Source: a bacterium
GTDB lineage: Bacteria; Myxococcota_A; Bradymonadia; UBA7976; UBA1532
Reading direction: 5' to 3'
Assembly: GCA_030426085.1 (NCBI GenBank)
Contig: JAUHYW010000005.1
Span: forward strand, 1-64,000
DNA: 64,000 bases
Below, piece after piece: positions 43,368-53,392 of the stretch. Within the stretch, counting starts at the first letter, position 1; every line of letters starts with the position of its first letter. The position numbers and the translations under genes are program-made. A model generated the notes under the pieces. It ran no database searches. It was not told the origin of the DNA and saw nothing but the letters and a program-made list of their open reading frames with translations.

Positions 43368-45007
43368 TGCGCCGCCTGCTCTTCGTATCCTGCCTCGCGC
43401 TGGCCCTGCCCGGCTGCTTCGAAGACACCGAGCCCGAGCCGGAGGGCCCCGCCGCGGCCGACGGGGGCCTGCCCCCGGGCCAGATCTGCGCGCCGGGCGC
43501 GGTCACCTGCGACGACGAGGGCCGCCGGCGGACCTGCCTCGACGACGGCGACGGCTGGCTGGTGGAGCGCTGCGAGGGCATGGCGATCTGCCTCGACGGG
43601 GCCTGCGAGGCGCAGATCTGCGCGCCCTACGCCACCCGCTGCGTCGACGAGGCCGCCGTCGAGACCTGCGCCGCCGAAGGCACCGCCTGGGTCGAACCCC
43701 GGGCCTGCGCCGAGGGCGAGCGCTGCGCCGAGGGCCGCTGCCTGCCCCCCATCTGCGATCCGGGCGAGGTGCTCTGCGGCAGCGGGGTGGTCCTGACCTG
43801 CGCCGACGACGGCCGCACCTGGGATCGGGCGCCCTGCGCCGACGGCGAGCGCTGCGTCGACGGGGCCTGCGCGCCGCCGCCCGACCCCCCGGCGAGCTGC
43901 GCGCCGGGCGAGGTGCTGTGCGGGCGCACGGCGGTCTACGCCTGCGCCGAGGACGGGTCGAGCTTCGTCGAGACGCCCTGCCCGGCGGGCGAGGTGTGCT
44001 TCGAGGGGGCCTGCATCGCCTGCGTGCGGGACTCGGACTGCCGGGCCCGCGACCGGGCCTGCGTCGCCGGGGCCTGCGTGGCGCCGCCGCTGCGGGTGGT
44101 CACCGACGGGCTGCCCCCGGGGCAGGTGGACGCCGGGTACGAGGTCGCCCTCGAGGCGCTGTTCGGCACCCCGCCGTACCGCTGGTCGCTCGCCGAGGGC
44201 ACGCTGCCCCGGGGGGTGGGGCTCAACGGCGAGGGGATCGTGCGCGGCGTGCCGCAGGTGGCCGGCGACTTCCCGGTGACCCTGCGGGTGACCGACGACG
44301 CCCGGGCGACGGCCACGGCCGAGCTGGTCTTGACCGTGGTCGGGGCCGGGCTCTCGATCGTGACCGACGCGCTGCCCGAGGCCGAGGAGGGCTTCGCCTA
44401 CGACGCGCAGCTCGAGGCCCTCGGCGGGGTCGAGCCCTACGGCTGGCTGATCACGGCCGGCGCACTGCCCGCCGGGCTGCGGCTGGGGGCCGACGGGCGC
44501 ATCGAGGGCACGCCGTCCGAGATCGGACCGTTCCCCCTGACGGTGCGGGTGGTCGACGCCGGCGACCCGCCCCAGGGCGCCGAGCGCGCGCTGGTGCTCG
44601 AGGTGGCGGTGGCCCCGCTCGAGATCACCGCCGATCAGGTGCTCGACCTGTTCTTCACCCGGGTGATCACGCTGCCTACGCTGACGGTCATCGGGGGCAA
44701 CCCCCTGCCCTACGATACGCAGCTCGCCGCCCAGGGCGGCCTGCGGCCCTACGCCTGGGCCGAGACCGAGCTGCCCGACAACCTGCGCCAGTTCGTGCCC
44801 CAGGCCGGCGTGCCCGAGGGGCTGATGCTGGCCGAGGACGGTCGGCTGTCGGGGGTCGTGGCCAGCTTCGACCAGCAGATCGAGGTCGAGATCCCGTTCA
44901 CCGGCATCGTGCTGACCGGCTTCTTCTTCACCGCCGAGGTGACCGACAGCCAGGAGGCGCCCGACCGGGACGACGCGATCTTCCTGCTGCCGACGCTGCC
45001 GCTGTAG
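43367..45007 (+). CDS. Surface lipoprotein with Cys-rich repeats and putative Ig (He_PIG) domains
   Basis: 546 residues. A lipoprotein signal ends LALPGCFE; GGAGG precedes the ATG. From about residue 40 to 240 there are four or five copies of a Cys module with the pattern C.PG...C, W....C, G..C..G.C (for example CDPGEVLCGSGVVLTCADDG and CADGERCVDGAC), presumably disulfide-rich. Three He_PIG-type Ig domains follow, each with PPYRWSLAEGTLPRGVGLNG-like or LPAGLRLGADGRIEGTP-like sequence. Such architecture is typical of secreted Myxococcota proteins of unknown adhesion or sensing role. It converges with the patatin gene across six bases. Confidence 0.75.
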   Translation: MRRLLFVSCLALALPGCFEDTEPEPEGPAAADGGLPPGQICAPGAVTCDDEGRRRTCLDDGDGWLVERCEGMAICLDGACEAQICAPYATRCVDEAAVETCAAEGTAWVEPRACAEGERCAEGRCLPPICDPGEVLCGSGVVLTCADDGRTWDRAPCADGERCVDGACAPPPDPPASCAPGEVLCGRTAVYACAEDGSSFVETPCPAGEVCFEGACIACVRDSDCRARDRACVAGACVAPPLRVVTDGLPPGQVDAGYEVALEALFGTPPYRWSLAEGTLPRGVGLNGEGIVRGVPQVAGDFPVTLRVTDDARATATAELVLTVVGAGLSIVTDALPEAEEGFAYDAQLEALGGVEPYGWLITAGALPAGLRLGADGRIEGTPSEIGPFPLTVRVVDAGDPPQGAERALVLEVAVAPLEITADQVLDLFFTRVITLPTLTVIGGNPLPYDTQLAAQGGLRPYAWAETELPDNLRQFVPQAGVPEGLMLAEDGRLSGVVASFDQQIEVEIPFTGIVLTGFFFTAEVTDSQEAPDRDDAIFLLPTLPL

Positions 45008-45013
45008 CGGGTC

Positions 45014-45820
45014 TCAGCCGGCCCGGTCGAGCCGGGCCCCGACCCCGTCCTCGGCGGCCCGCATCGCCGCCAGCCCCCGCCCCAGCCGGAACGGGTCGAC
45101 CCGGGGCAGGTCGCCGCTCCCGATCACGATCACCTCGACCCCCCGGGCCTCGGCCAGCGCCGCCTGATGCCGCCAGCCGTCCTCCCGGGCGATGTCCAGC
45201 ATGCGCTCGACGAACCGCCCCGGGGTCGTGGGCAGCCTGGCCCCCACTCCCCGGGTGGGGATGTGGTGGGCCAGCAGCACGTCCACCTCGACGTGGTCGA
45301 TGAGCGCGGCGATGGGCAGCTTGTCGACGATGCCCCCGTCGGCGTGCAGCGCCCCGCCCCGCTCGACCGGGCGGAAGAGGATCGGCAGCGCGCACGAGGC
45401 CCACACCGCCGGCACCAGCGCCCCCGATCGGTCGACGTGGCGCGCGCCGCGGGTCAGATCGGTGGCCACCGTCACCAGCCCGTCGGGGCACTCTTCGAAG
45501 GTGCGATACGGCAGGTGCGCGGCGAGCAGGTCGCGGAACTTGTGCCCCCGCAACAGCCCCGGGGGGCGGCCCACGAAGCGGGTCGGATCCCAGAAGTCCT
45601 GCCGCTTCAGCCCGGCGAAGACCGGCGGCAGCCGGTCGACGGCCCGGGCGGCGGCGAACGCGGCGACCATCGCCCCGGCCGAGGCCCCCGACCAGCCCAC
45701 CGGCTCGATGCCCCGGGCGGCGAGCGCCCGGCAGAAGCCGGCGTGGCCGTAGAACCCGAAGAACGCGCTGGACAGCGCCACCCCGACCCGCTCGCCGCGC
45801 AGGCGGTCGGCGAGGGTCAC
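45014..45820 (-). CDS. Patatin-like phospholipase/esterase
   Basis: 268 residues. The catalytic Ser motif is GWSGASAGAM (GxSxG) and the Asp motif is HADGGIVDKLP (DGG), the Ser-Asp dyad of patatin-like lipases of the RssA/NTE type. The usual N-terminal oxyanion loop (GGGxxG) is replaced by ALSSAFFGFYGHAGF, so the oxyanion hole is atypical but glycine-containing. No signal peptide is seen. The GTG at 45820 overlaps the VKOR-DsbA stop as GTGA. It probably hydrolyses acyl esters in the cytoplasm or at the inner membrane. Confidence 0.85.
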   Translation of the reverse strand: MTLADRLRGERVGVALSSAFFGFYGHAGFCRALAARGIEPVGWSGASAGAMVAAFAAARAVDRLPPVFAGLKRQDFWDPTRFVGRPPGLLRGHKFRDLLAAHLPYRTFEECPDGLVTVATDLTRGARHVDRSGALVPAVWASCALPILFRPVERGGALHADGGIVDKLPIAALIDHVEVDVLLAHHIPTRGVGARLPTTPGRFVERMLDIAREDGWRHQAALAEARGVEVIVIGSGDLPRVDPFRLGRGLAAMRAAEDGVGARLDRAG

Positions 45821-46983
45821 TGCCCGGTCGCCATGCGCTGCTCGAGCATGCCTTGCAGGATCTCGGCGCTGCGCGGGGCGCCCACCTCGCGCCAGCCGTT
45901 GGCGAACCACACCGGGGTCCCGGGCACGCCGAGCTCGATGCCCTGCTCGATGTCGGCCTTGACCACCGCCAGCGCGCTGGGGTCGTCGAGGCAGGCCCCG
46001 AAGGCCTCGACGTCGACCCCGATCTGCCGGGCGAAGCCCATCAGCGCCTCGCGGCCCAGGCTGCGCTGGTTGGCGAAGATCAGGTCGTGCATCGGCCACG
46101 CCTTGCCCACCCGCTGGGCGCAGACGACCGCGACGTGGGCCTCGCACGCCTGGGGGTGCCCCCGCCCGTCGACGATGCGGTTGCAGGCGGGGTCCATCGG
46201 GAAGTGCTTGAAGTGGTAGCGCAGCTTGCCGGGCATCGCCTTCTGGGCCGCGGCGAGGCTGTCGGCCAGCGACTTGCAGTGGGGGCATTGCAGGTCGCTG
46301 AACTCGACGACGACCACCGCCGCGTCGGCCGGCCCCTTGCCCGGCGCGTCGCCCACCTCGACGTCGAACTGCGCCGGCTTGCGCATCTCGGCGATCTGCT
46401 TCTGCCGCTCGGCGCCCTTCGCCGCGGCCTGCGCCCGGTGGGCGTAGAACCCCTGGGCGGCGACGGTGGCCACCACCAGGAGGCCCACGGTCAGCGCGAA
46501 CGCCTTGCTCGTGATCGCCCCGCCCAGCCGGCGCAGGCCGCCGCCCCAGCCCTCGGGGTGGGTGAAGCCGGCGGTGAGCAACAGGCCGAGGTTGACGCCG
46601 TAGAGCGCCACGCAGAACGGGCACAGCTTGCCGACGTCGGTGGCGCTGACGACGGCGAGGAAGATCGAGTAGGCCACGCTGGCCAGCCCGCCGAGCAGGA
46701 AGACGTCGGCCAGCCGGGGGCGCCAGGTCTCGGAGAAGCGGGCGACGAAGGCCAGGACCAGCGCGGTGACGTAGAACGCCATGCCCAGCGCGGCGATCGG
46801 CAGCCCGAAGATCTCGGCGTAGCCGCTGCTGGCCGCCTCGGCGCACGAGAAGCCCTCGCCCCCGCAGATGCCGCTGTCGCCGGCCTTCTGGTAGTGGGTC
46901 GCGAGGTGGATGCCGATCAGGCGCTCGGAGACGTAGACCCCGGCCGCGGCGAGCAGGGTGTAGAGGTAGAACGCGATACGCAC
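45817..46983 (-). CDS. VKOR-DsbA fusion, disulfide-bond-forming protein
   Basis: 388 residues. The N-terminal half is a vitamin K epoxide reductase homologue with four to five membrane helices: loop cysteines in CGGEGFSC and the quinone-proximal KLCPFCVALYG. The C-terminal half is a DsbA/thioredoxin-like periplasmic domain with active site CPHC in VVEFSDLQCPHCKSLAD and the cis-Pro loop GVPGTPVWF. The natural fusion transfers electrons from substrate thiols through CPHC and CPFC to quinone, replacing DsbA plus DsbB. It would oxidise the many Cys-rich secreted proteins encoded here. The GTG start at 46983 has AGGA six bases upstream. Confidence 0.92.
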   Translation of the reverse strand: MRIAFYLYTLLAAAGVYVSERLIGIHLATHYQKAGDSGICGGEGFSCAEAASSGYAEIFGLPIAALGMAFYVTALVLAFVARFSETWRPRLADVFLLGGLASVAYSIFLAVVSATDVGKLCPFCVALYGVNLGLLLTAGFTHPEGWGGGLRRLGGAITSKAFALTVGLLVVATVAAQGFYAHRAQAAAKGAERQKQIAEMRKPAQFDVEVGDAPGKGPADAAVVVVEFSDLQCPHCKSLADSLAAAQKAMPGKLRYHFKHFPMDPACNRIVDGRGHPQACEAHVAVVCAQRVGKAWPMHDLIFANQRSLGREALMGFARQIGVDVEAFGACLDDPSALAVVKADIEQGIELGVPGTPVWFANGWREVGAPRSAEILQGMLEQRMATGQ

Positions 46984-47060
46984 GGCGAATCCTGGGCTGA
47001 TGGCTACACGTCAGGCTGTCTTAGCAGAATCCGGCGGGGGATGCTCAGGTTGCCGGGCGG

Positions 47061-47396
47061 TCAGCCCAGCTCGGGGGTCAGCCCGTCGAGGGTGCCGATG
47101 GGCACGGTGAAGGCGATGCCGGTGCCGGCCCGGGTCAGCGGCCCGGCCACCCGGTCGACGAGGGACAGCGCCTTCTGGGCCCGCCCGTTCTCCATCACCG
47201 AGATGATGACGTGGGAGTCGCTCACCGAGCCGGGGAAGAGCCCCCGCAGGCCGGCGAAGATCGGGATCTCGCCGATGATCTGGCCCATGCCCCGGCCCTC
47301 GAGCACCGTCGCGCCGGTGATGCCCAGCTCGACGAAGCCGAGCAGGATGCCCTCGACGGCCCGGTAGTCCTTGCAGATGGCGACCAGCAACACCAT
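47061..47396 (-). CDS. PII-like signalling protein
   Basis: 111 residues from ATG 47396; an in-frame ATG at 47426 would add ten residues and neither has a strong SD. The sequence MVLLVAICKDYRAVEGILLG, FVELGITGATVLEGRGMG, IPIFAGLRGLF and SHVIISVMENGRAQKALSLVD has the ferredoxin-like fold and spacing of a PII (GlnB-like) protein. The T-loop is short and lacks the Tyr used for uridylylation, so it is one of the divergent PII-like group often linked to transport or membrane enzymes. Its partner is unknown; it is divergent from the kinase at 47581. Confidence 0.7.
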   Translation of the reverse strand: MVLLVAICKDYRAVEGILLGFVELGITGATVLEGRGMGQIIGEIPIFAGLRGLFPGSVSDSHVIISVMENGRAQKALSLVDRVAGPLTRAGTGIAFTVPIGTLDGLTPELG

Positions 47397-47580
47397 GGGC
47401 CCAGGTTCGACGAGCGGGTGGGGCATGTCAACTCGGCCGGTGGGGCGCGAGCTCGGGTGTCGGCCCGCCGGTGATCTTGAGGTCGGCCTGCCGGGCGGGA
47501 TGCTGTATAGTCCGACGGGGGAAGATGGCCTCGTCACACGCACCAGCATCGGTCGCGCCGATGGCCGCCGGCGGCCAGGG

Positions 47581-48897
47581 ATGAGCGGGCAGGATCTCGC
47601 CCCGGACACCCCCGTCGCGCCGGGCACCCGGTTCAACGACCGCTACGAGGTGCTCGAAGAGATCGGCCGGGGCGGCATGGGCATCGTCTACCTCGGCCGC
47701 GACGTGCGCCTCGACCGCAAGGTGGCCATCAAGGTGCTGCCCGAGGCGTTCAGCACCGACGACGAGATCATCGCCCGCTTCGACCGCGAGGCCCGGGCGA
47801 TGGCGGCGCTCGACCACCCCAACGTGGTGCCGGTCTACGACACCGGCCGCCAGGGCTGCTTCAACTACTTCGTGATGAAGTTCCTCGAGGGGCGCACGGT
47901 GGCCGACCGCCTCGAGGACCTGCGCGCCGACAAGGCCGAGCCCTATACGGTCGAAGAGGTGCGCCAGGTGGTCATGCAGGCCTGCCGGGGCCTGGGGCAC
48001 GCCCACAAGAAGGGCATGGTCCACCGCGACGTGAAGCCGGGCAACATCATGGTCGGGCCCGAGGGCCACGTCAGCATCATGGACTTCGGCATCGTCAAGG
48101 CCCCGGTGGGCGGCGAGGCGCTGACCCGCACCGGCATCGTCTTCGGCACCCCGGAGTACATGGCCCCCGAGCAGGCCCAGGGCGAGGGCGACCCCCGGCC
48201 CGAGAGCGACCTGTACAGCCTGGGGGTGGTGGCCTACGAGATGCTGACCGGCGACCCGCCGTTCGACGGCTCGACCCCGTTCTCGCTGGTCATCAAGCAC
48301 ATCAAGGAGCCCCCGCCGCCCCTGATCGAGCGCCGGGCCGACCTGGACGAGGGCTTCCAGGACGTCATCTTCACCGCGCTGGCCAAGGACCCCGGCGAGC
48401 GCTTCCCCGACGCCGAGGCGATGCGGGTGGCCCTCGAGGCGCTCGCCCGGCCGCCGGCCCCCGGCAACCGGGCCTCGCTGCCCCCGTCGATGATCACCGG
48501 CGAGATGCTGCGCCAGTCGGGCGGGGCCGAGATCCCGACCCGGGGCACCGGCGACCACCGCATCGTGCACACCTCGTCGCCCCCGGCCCGGGCGGCGCAC
48601 CCCCCGACCCCCGCGCCGCGCCCGACCGAGAGCAAGCGCCGCCGCCCGCCGCCCCCGGTGGCGGTGGTCCGCAACGCGCCGCGCCGGGCCCCCGACGAGG
48701 GGCTGGCGGTGCTCGAGGACCGGGCGGGGCATTATCGCCGGCTGCCGACCCGGGCTGCGGAGGCCGAGCAGCACGCCCGCCAGCAGTGGATGCTCATCGC
48801 CCTGAGCGTCGTGGTGGCCCTCGCCCTCGTCGCGGCGGGCATCGCGCTGTTCGGCGCCCCGACCCCGCCGCCCCCGGAGGCCCCCGGCGACCCCTGA
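47581..48897 (+). CDS. Hanks-type Ser/Thr protein kinase with single TM helix
   Basis: 438 residues from ATG 47581 (AGGG just upstream). The kinase domain over about residues 20-285 has EEIGRGGMGIVYLG, VAIKVL, HRDVKPGNIMV, MDFGIVK and GTPEYMAPEQA, all catalytic residues present. A Pro/Arg-rich linker follows and a membrane helix near 402-424 (LIALSVVVALALVAAGIAL) anchors it in the inner membrane, with only a short Pro-rich outer tail, so it lacks an external sensor domain. TATAGT lies upstream at 47506. It converges with the propeller lipoprotein gene. Confidence 0.93.
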   Translation: MSGQDLAPDTPVAPGTRFNDRYEVLEEIGRGGMGIVYLGRDVRLDRKVAIKVLPEAFSTDDEIIARFDREARAMAALDHPNVVPVYDTGRQGCFNYFVMKFLEGRTVADRLEDLRADKAEPYTVEEVRQVVMQACRGLGHAHKKGMVHRDVKPGNIMVGPEGHVSIMDFGIVKAPVGGEALTRTGIVFGTPEYMAPEQAQGEGDPRPESDLYSLGVVAYEMLTGDPPFDGSTPFSLVIKHIKEPPPPLIERRADLDEGFQDVIFTALAKDPGERFPDAEAMRVALEALARPPAPGNRASLPPSMITGEMLRQSGGAEIPTRGTGDHRIVHTSSPPARAAHPPTPAPRPTESKRRRPPPPVAVVRNAPRRAPDEGLAVLEDRAGHYRRLPTRAAEAEQHARQQWMLIALSVVVALALVAAGIALFGAPTPPPPEAPGDP

Positions 48898-48902
48898 CCG
48901 GA

Positions 48903-50687
48903 TCAGGGGTCGCTCACCCACCGGCCGAAGACCCCGTCGATGTCCGGCCCGTCGCTCACCGGGTGCATCGGGAACGGGGCCCCGGTCGCCGGATCGACGC
49001 GCCCCCCGGCCGACACCAGCCGCACGAAGCGGAACCCCGACCGCCGGATGCGACCCGCCTCGCCGTCGTCGGGCAGCGCCGCGAGGTCGAAGGCGTCGCC
49101 GCCCGCCGCCGGGTCGAAGGGGTGCATCGGCGCGTCCTCGGCGTGCAGCCAGACCGGGGTCAGCCCGGCGAAGCCCTGCCACAGCGCCGGATCGCGCTCG
49201 GGTTCGGGCCCCGGCAGCAGGCGGTGGGGCCATGTGATCCAGGTCTCGCCGTCGGCCGACAGCTCGATCACGATCGGGTCGAAGAAGACCCCGCCCGGGT
49301 GGCGGAACGGGTTCTCGAACACCACGAAGTCGGCCCCCGGCCCGTCGGTGACCACCCGGCCGCCCCACGAGAGGGTCAGCGCCTCGTCGAGGCCCAGCGA
49401 GAAGACGTCGGTGCTCCCGGCCATCGCGCCCCCGCCCCGCACGCCGTTGACCGCCCGCGCCGGGTCGTCGTAGGGCCCGTCCCCCGGCGGGGGCCCGTCG
49501 ACGACGACGTCGGCCAGCACCGCCTCGCCGATGGGTGGATCAGCCGGCGGCGGCAGCCCCCCATCGGCCTCCGCGGCCTGCGACGCGCCGCCGATCACCC
49601 GGACCGCGCCCGTCTCGAGGTCGAACAGGTGCACCCCGTGGCTGGCCCACGCGCTGACCGCCATCGTCGAGCCGGCGAAGGCCACCGAGAACGGGTTGCT
49701 GCCCACCGGCAGCAGCCACCGCCCCACCCGAGCGCCGCCCGCCGGGTCGTAGGCCACCACCGCGTTGTCCCCCGAGGCGACCACGAACAGCCGACCGTCG
49801 CGCAGCGCGAGGTCGTTGGGCACCTGCCCCAGCCCCTCGACCACCGTGCGCACCGGCGCCGCGCAGCCGTCGGCCAGGGCCGCCAGATCGACCGCCCGCA
49901 CCCGGCCGGCGTGGGCCAGCAGCACGTAGAGGGTGGACCCGTCGACCACCGGCGCCCCGGCCCCCTCGAAGGCGTCGGGGTGCTCGCCCAGCTCGATCGC
50001 GCAGCCCGCGGGCCGCCCGGCGGGGTCGAGCAGGTGCAGCCGGTCGGCGTTGAAGTCGACCAGCGCGAAGCCCCCGGCCCAGGCCCGCACCGCGCCCAGC
50101 CCCAGGCCGGTGGGCTCGCCCAGTCGGATCGGCTCGACCGGGCCCCGGACCCAGCCCCCCCGGGCCGCGTCGAAGACCCAGGCGATGTCGGCCACCGCCG
50201 AGGTGACCACCATCCGGTCGCCGTGCACCGCGAGGTCGATCGGGCCGCCCAGCCGGGGGTCGCCGGGGTCGACCGGCAGGCGGTGGCTGACCGCGGGCCC
50301 GGACGCGGTCCGCAGGTCGGCGACGGGGAAGACGTCGATCGCCCCGTCGGTGGCCGCCGGGGTGTCGCGCAGGTCGAGGGCGCCGGTGACCGCCACGTAG
50401 AGCCGATCGCCGTGCACCCGCAGCGCCTGGGGGTTGGGGCGGCTGGTGGCCAGCCGGTTGACCGCCGCCCCGCTCGCCGGGTCGAGCACCGTCAGCGACC
50501 CCGGGGCCCAGGCGTCGGGGCCGCCGTCGCGGAAGCCGCTGTTGGCCACCACCAGCAGCCCGTCGACGAAGACCAGCGCCTGGGGGTGATCGAACAGGCC
50601 CGGCGCGGGGGGCGGCGGGGGCTCGGGGCCGGCGTCACACGCGCCGATCAGGGCGCCGAGCAGGGCGAGCGCGGTCAGCCGGCTCAT
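48903..50687 (-). CDS. Beta-propeller surface lipoprotein coupled to BtuFCD-type importer (BtuG-like role?)
   Basis: 594 residues. The lipoprotein signal ends [10 protein letters not shown]. Residues about 30-370 form repeated propeller blades ([72 protein letters not shown]). The C-terminal 210 residues hold the [11 protein letters not shown] module, with [11 protein letters not shown] and [12 protein letters not shown], a domain often linked to cobalamin uptake loci. In Bacteroides, the propeller lipoprotein BtuG captures B12 at the cell surface; the same architecture translationally coupled (ATGA) to BtuD-, BtuC- and BtuF-like genes suggests an analogous function (inference). Confidence 0.7.
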   Translation of the reverse strand: MSRLTALALLGALIGACDAGPEPPPPPAPGLFDHPQALVFVDGLLVVANSGFRDGGPDAWAPGSLTVLDPASGAAVNRLATSRPNPQALRVHGDRLYVAVTGALDLRDTPAATDGAIDVFPVADLRTASGPAVSHRLPVDPGDPRLGGPIDLAVHGDRMVVTSAVADIAWVFDAARGGWVRGPVEPIRLGEPTGLGLGAVRAWAGGFALVDFNADRLHLLDPAGRPAGCAIELGEHPDAFEGAGAPVVDGSTLYVLLAHAGRVRAVDLAALADGCAAPVRTVVEGLGQVPNDLALRDGRLFVVASGDNAVVAYDPAGGARVGRWLLPVGSNPFSVAFAGSTMAVSAWASHGVHLFDLETGAVRVIGGASQAAEADGGLPPPADPPIGEAVLADVVVDGPPPGDGPYDDPARAVNGVRGGGAMAGSTDVFSLGLDEALTLSWGGRVVTDGPGADFVVFENPFRHPGGVFFDPIVIELSADGETWITWPHRLLPGPEPERDPALWQGFAGLTPVWLHAEDAPMHPFDPAAGGDAFDLAALPDDGEAGRIRRSGFRFVRLVSAGGRVDPATGAPFPMHPVSDGPDIDGVFGRWVSDP

Positions 50688-51487
50688 GGTCCGTCCTCCG
50701 GGTCTTCGTTCGAATCGGGGTCGCGGCGGGGCCCCAGGCGAGGGCGGCCGGTGATCGGATCCGGCTCGACCCACACCGCGGTGCGGTAGACCGCCGCCAG
50801 CCGCTCGGCGGTCAGGACCGCCTCCGGGGGGCCGGCGGCCACGATCCGCCCCCGGTCCATCAGCACCAGCCGATCGCAATACAGCGCCGCGACGTCCAGC
50901 GCGTGCAGCGCGGCGAGCACCGTCAGCCCCCGGGCCCGGTTGACCCGGACGAGCAGCGCCATCAGCGCCGACCGGTGCCCCAGGTCGAGGTGGGCCTCGG
51001 GCTCGTCGAGCAGCAGCACCTCGGGGCCCTGGGCCAGCGCCCGGGCCACCCGCACCCGCTGATGCTCGCCGCCGCTGAGCGTCGGGGTGAGCCGATCGGC
51101 GAGCGGGGCGACGTCGGCCATCTCGAGCGCGGCCTGCACCGCCTGCCGGTCGACGGCCCGCAGCCCGCCGAAGCGCGGCAGGTGCGGCAGGCGGCCCAGC
51201 TCGACCGACTCCCGCACGGTGAAGCCCTCCAGGCGAGGCTCCTCCTGGGGCATGACGCCCAGCCGCCGGGCCCGGGTCCGCCGGTCGAGGGCGGGCAGCG
51301 GGTCGCCCATCAGCCGCACCTCGCCCGCGGTGGGCCGCAGCGCGCCCGACAGGCACCGCAGAAGCGTCGACTTACCGGCGCCGTTGGGCCCCACCAGCCC
51401 CACGACCGCGCCGGCCTCGACCGCCAGATCGAGCCCCGGCTCGAGGCCGTAGGGCGCCGCCAGCCCTCGGGCTTCGAGGGCGATCAC
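50684..51487 (-). CDS. ABC transporter ATPase, BtuD/FecE type
   Basis: 267 residues. It hydrolyses ATP to drive import by the permease encoded just upstream. Walker [14 protein letters not shown] is near residue 35, the Q-loop MPQEEPRL follows, the ABC signature is LSGGEHQRV and Walker B is [13 protein letters not shown], with the switch His in LAALHAL. The highest resemblance is to cobalamin/iron-siderophore importers. The GTG start at 51487 overlaps the permease stop (GTGA) and its own stop overlaps the propeller lipoprotein start (ATGA). Confidence 0.93.
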   Translation of the reverse strand: MIALEARGLAAPYGLEPGLDLAVEAGAVVGLVGPNGAGKSTLLRCLSGALRPTAGEVRLMGDPLPALDRRTRARRLGVMPQEEPRLEGFTVRESVELGRLPHLPRFGGLRAVDRQAVQAALEMADVAPLADRLTPTLSGGEHQRVRVARALAQGPEVLLLDEPEAHLDLGHRSALMALLVRVNRARGLTVLAALHALDVAALYCDRLVLMDRGRIVAAGPPEAVLTAERLAAVYRTAVWVEPDPITGRPRLGPRRDPDSNEDPEDGP

Positions 51488-52482
51488 CGCAGGCTCCGGC
51501 GCAGCAGGATCAGGAAGAACGGGCCGCCGACGCAGCCGGTGACCACCCCCACCGGCAGGCTGCGGTCGCCCAGCGCGGTGCGGGCGACGGTGTCGGCGGC
51601 CACCAGCGCCGCCGCCCCGGCCACCGCGGCGACGGGCACCAGCCACCGGTGGCGCCCGCCGACCAGCATGCGCACCGCGTGGGGCACGATGAGGCCGATG
51701 AAGCCGATGAGCCCGCAGAACGCCACCGCGCCGCCCACCGCCAGCGAGACCGCGCCCAGGATCCACCACTTGGCCCGGCCGACGTCGACCCCCAGCCCCT
51801 CGGCGCCGGCCTCGCCGAGCAGCATCGCGTCCAGGGCCCGGGCGTGGGCCACCAGCACCGCCAGCGCCGGCAGCACCGCCAGCGCCACCCAGCCCACCTC
51901 GCGCCAGCCGTGGCCCCCGAGGTCGCCCAGCATCCACTGCACGATGTCCCCCGCCCGGGCCTCGGCCAGCACCAGCACCAGCGAGACCCCGGCCGAGCCG
52001 ATGAGCCCCACCGCGACCCCCGACAGCAGCACCGCCGCCAGCGGCAGCCGCCCCCCGCGCCACGCCAGCCCGTGCACCGCGAACGCCGCCGCGCCGGCGC
52101 CGACGAACGCGCCCAGGGGCACCCAGCCGGGGTCCACCGCGCCCGCGCCGGCCTGCAACAGCACGACCGCCGCCCCCAGGCCGCCACCGGAGGCGATGCC
52201 CAGCACGTAGGGGTCGGCCAGCGGGTTGCGGAACAGCCCCTGGAGCGCCGCCCCGCCGCCGCCGAGCGCCGCGCCGACCAGCGCGCCCAGCGCGATCCGG
52301 GGCACCCGCACCGCCCACAGCACCACCCCGTGATCCGGCGGGCCGGGGGCCGCCTCGCCCCCGAACAGGATGCGCAGCACCTCGCCCGGCGGGATCGGGA
52401 CCGGGCCCACCGCCGCGGCCCACAGCCCGGCCAGCGCCAGCCCGACCGCCGCCGCCGCCAACCCCAGGCGCCCCCGGCTCAC
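51484..52482 (-). CDS. ABC permease, BtuC/FecCD family
   Basis: 332 residues with about ten membrane helices. Family landmarks are [41 protein letters not shown] and [17 protein letters not shown], the last being the coupling-helix region that contacts the ATPase. The GTG start at 52482 overlaps the binding-protein stop as GTGA. Together with the neighbours it forms a complete BtuF-BtuC-BtuD-type type II importer for cobalamin or a ferric chelate. Confidence 0.93.
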   Translation of the reverse strand: MSRGRLGLAAAAVGLALAGLWAAAVGPVPIPPGEVLRILFGGEAAPGPPDHGVVLWAVRVPRIALGALVGAALGGGGAALQGLFRNPLADPYVLGIASGGGLGAAVVLLQAGAGAVDPGWVPLGAFVGAGAAAFAVHGLAWRGGRLPLAAVLLSGVAVGLIGSAGVSLVLVLAEARAGDIVQWMLGDLGGHGWREVGWVALAVLPALAVLVAHARALDAMLLGEAGAEGLGVDVGRAKWWILGAVSLAVGGAVAFCGLIGFIGLIVPHAVRMLVGGRHRWLVPVAAVAGAAALVAADTVARTALGDRSLPVGVVTGCVGGPFFLILLRRSLR

Positions 52483-53390
52483 CGGTGGAGCGCGTCGGCC
52501 AGCCAGCGCAGGGCGTCGAGCACCCGGGGGCCGGGGCGGTTGAACAGGTCGGGGTCGGGCACCGCCAGCACCCGCCCTCCGCGCACCGCGGGCAGGGCCT
52601 GCCAGCCGGCGGGGGGGCGGGCCTTCACCGCGTCCCGCCGGGCGGCCCCCCCGACGACGATCACGTCGGGCACGGCGGCGATGAGCTGCTCGGTCGAGAC
52701 CTGGGGCCACTCGGCGTCGCCGCCGAGCGCGTTGCGCCCGCCCGCCCGGCGGATCAGATCGTCGATGAAGCTGCCCGGCCCGGCGCCGAACAGCGGGTCG
52801 GGCCCCACCTCGTAGAACACCCGGGGCGGGTCGGACCCGGCGGCGCGCCCGGCGGCGGCCAGCCCCGCCTCGAACCGGGCGGCCGGCCCCTCGCCGTCGA
52901 CCCCCAGCAGCCGCCCGACGCGGCGCATCGCCCCGGCGACCGCCGCCAGCGTGCGCGGCTGCACGACCGCCACCGTCAGCCCCTGCGCCTCGAGCCGCCG
53001 GCGCACGTCGATCTGGCCGTCGAGCATCAGCACGAGGTCGGGGGCGGCGCCGATGATGCGCTCGTAGTCGGGGGGGAAGAGGGCGCCCACCGGGGGCACC
53101 GCGCGCGCCGCGGGCGGGAAGTCACAGGCCGGGGTGCGCCCCACCAGCCGGTCACCGGCGCCGAGGGCGAAGACGATCTCGGTGTGCGAGGGCGCCAGCG
53201 AGACCACCCGCCGGGCCGCCCGGGGCAGGCGCACCGTCCGCCCGGCGTCGTCGACGACCGTGATCGGGGGGGCGCTGGGGGGCTCGGGCGCGGCCTCGGG
53301 CGGCGGGGCGCGGTCACCGCACGCCAGGGCGACGAGGGCCACGAGGGGCAGGGCGAGGCTTCGGATCGAGCGGCGCATCGGGGCTTGCAT
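52479..53390 (-). CDS. BtuF/FhuD-type ABC solute-binding lipoprotein
   Basis: 303 residues from ATG 53390; ATG 53378 is an alternative. The lipoprotein signal ends LVALACGDR. The mature protein has the helical-backbone fold of cluster-A binding proteins: [27 protein letters not shown] and [14 protein letters not shown], which is very typical of BtuF, then APDLVLML and [11 protein letters not shown]. It delivers substrate to the adjacent permease. The ribosome-binding AAGGG for 53390 lies in the 3' arm of a palindrome (53393-53418), suggesting regulated translation. Cobalamin is the best guess for the ligand. Confidence 0.88.
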   Translation of the reverse strand: MQAPMRRSIRSLALPLVALVALACGDRAPPPEAAPEPPSAPPITVVDDAGRTVRLPRAARRVVSLAPSHTEIVFALGAGDRLVGRTPACDFPPAARAVPPVGALFPPDYERIIGAAPDLVLMLDGQIDVRRRLEAQGLTVAVVQPRTLAAVAGAMRRVGRLLGVDGEGPAARFEAGLAAAGRAAGSDPPRVFYEVGPDPLFGAGPGSFIDDLIRRAGGRNALGGDAEWPQVSTEQLIAAVPDVIVVGGAARRDAVKARPPAGWQALPAVRGGRVLAVPDPDLFNRPGPRVLDALRWLADALHR

Positions 53391-53392
53391 AG

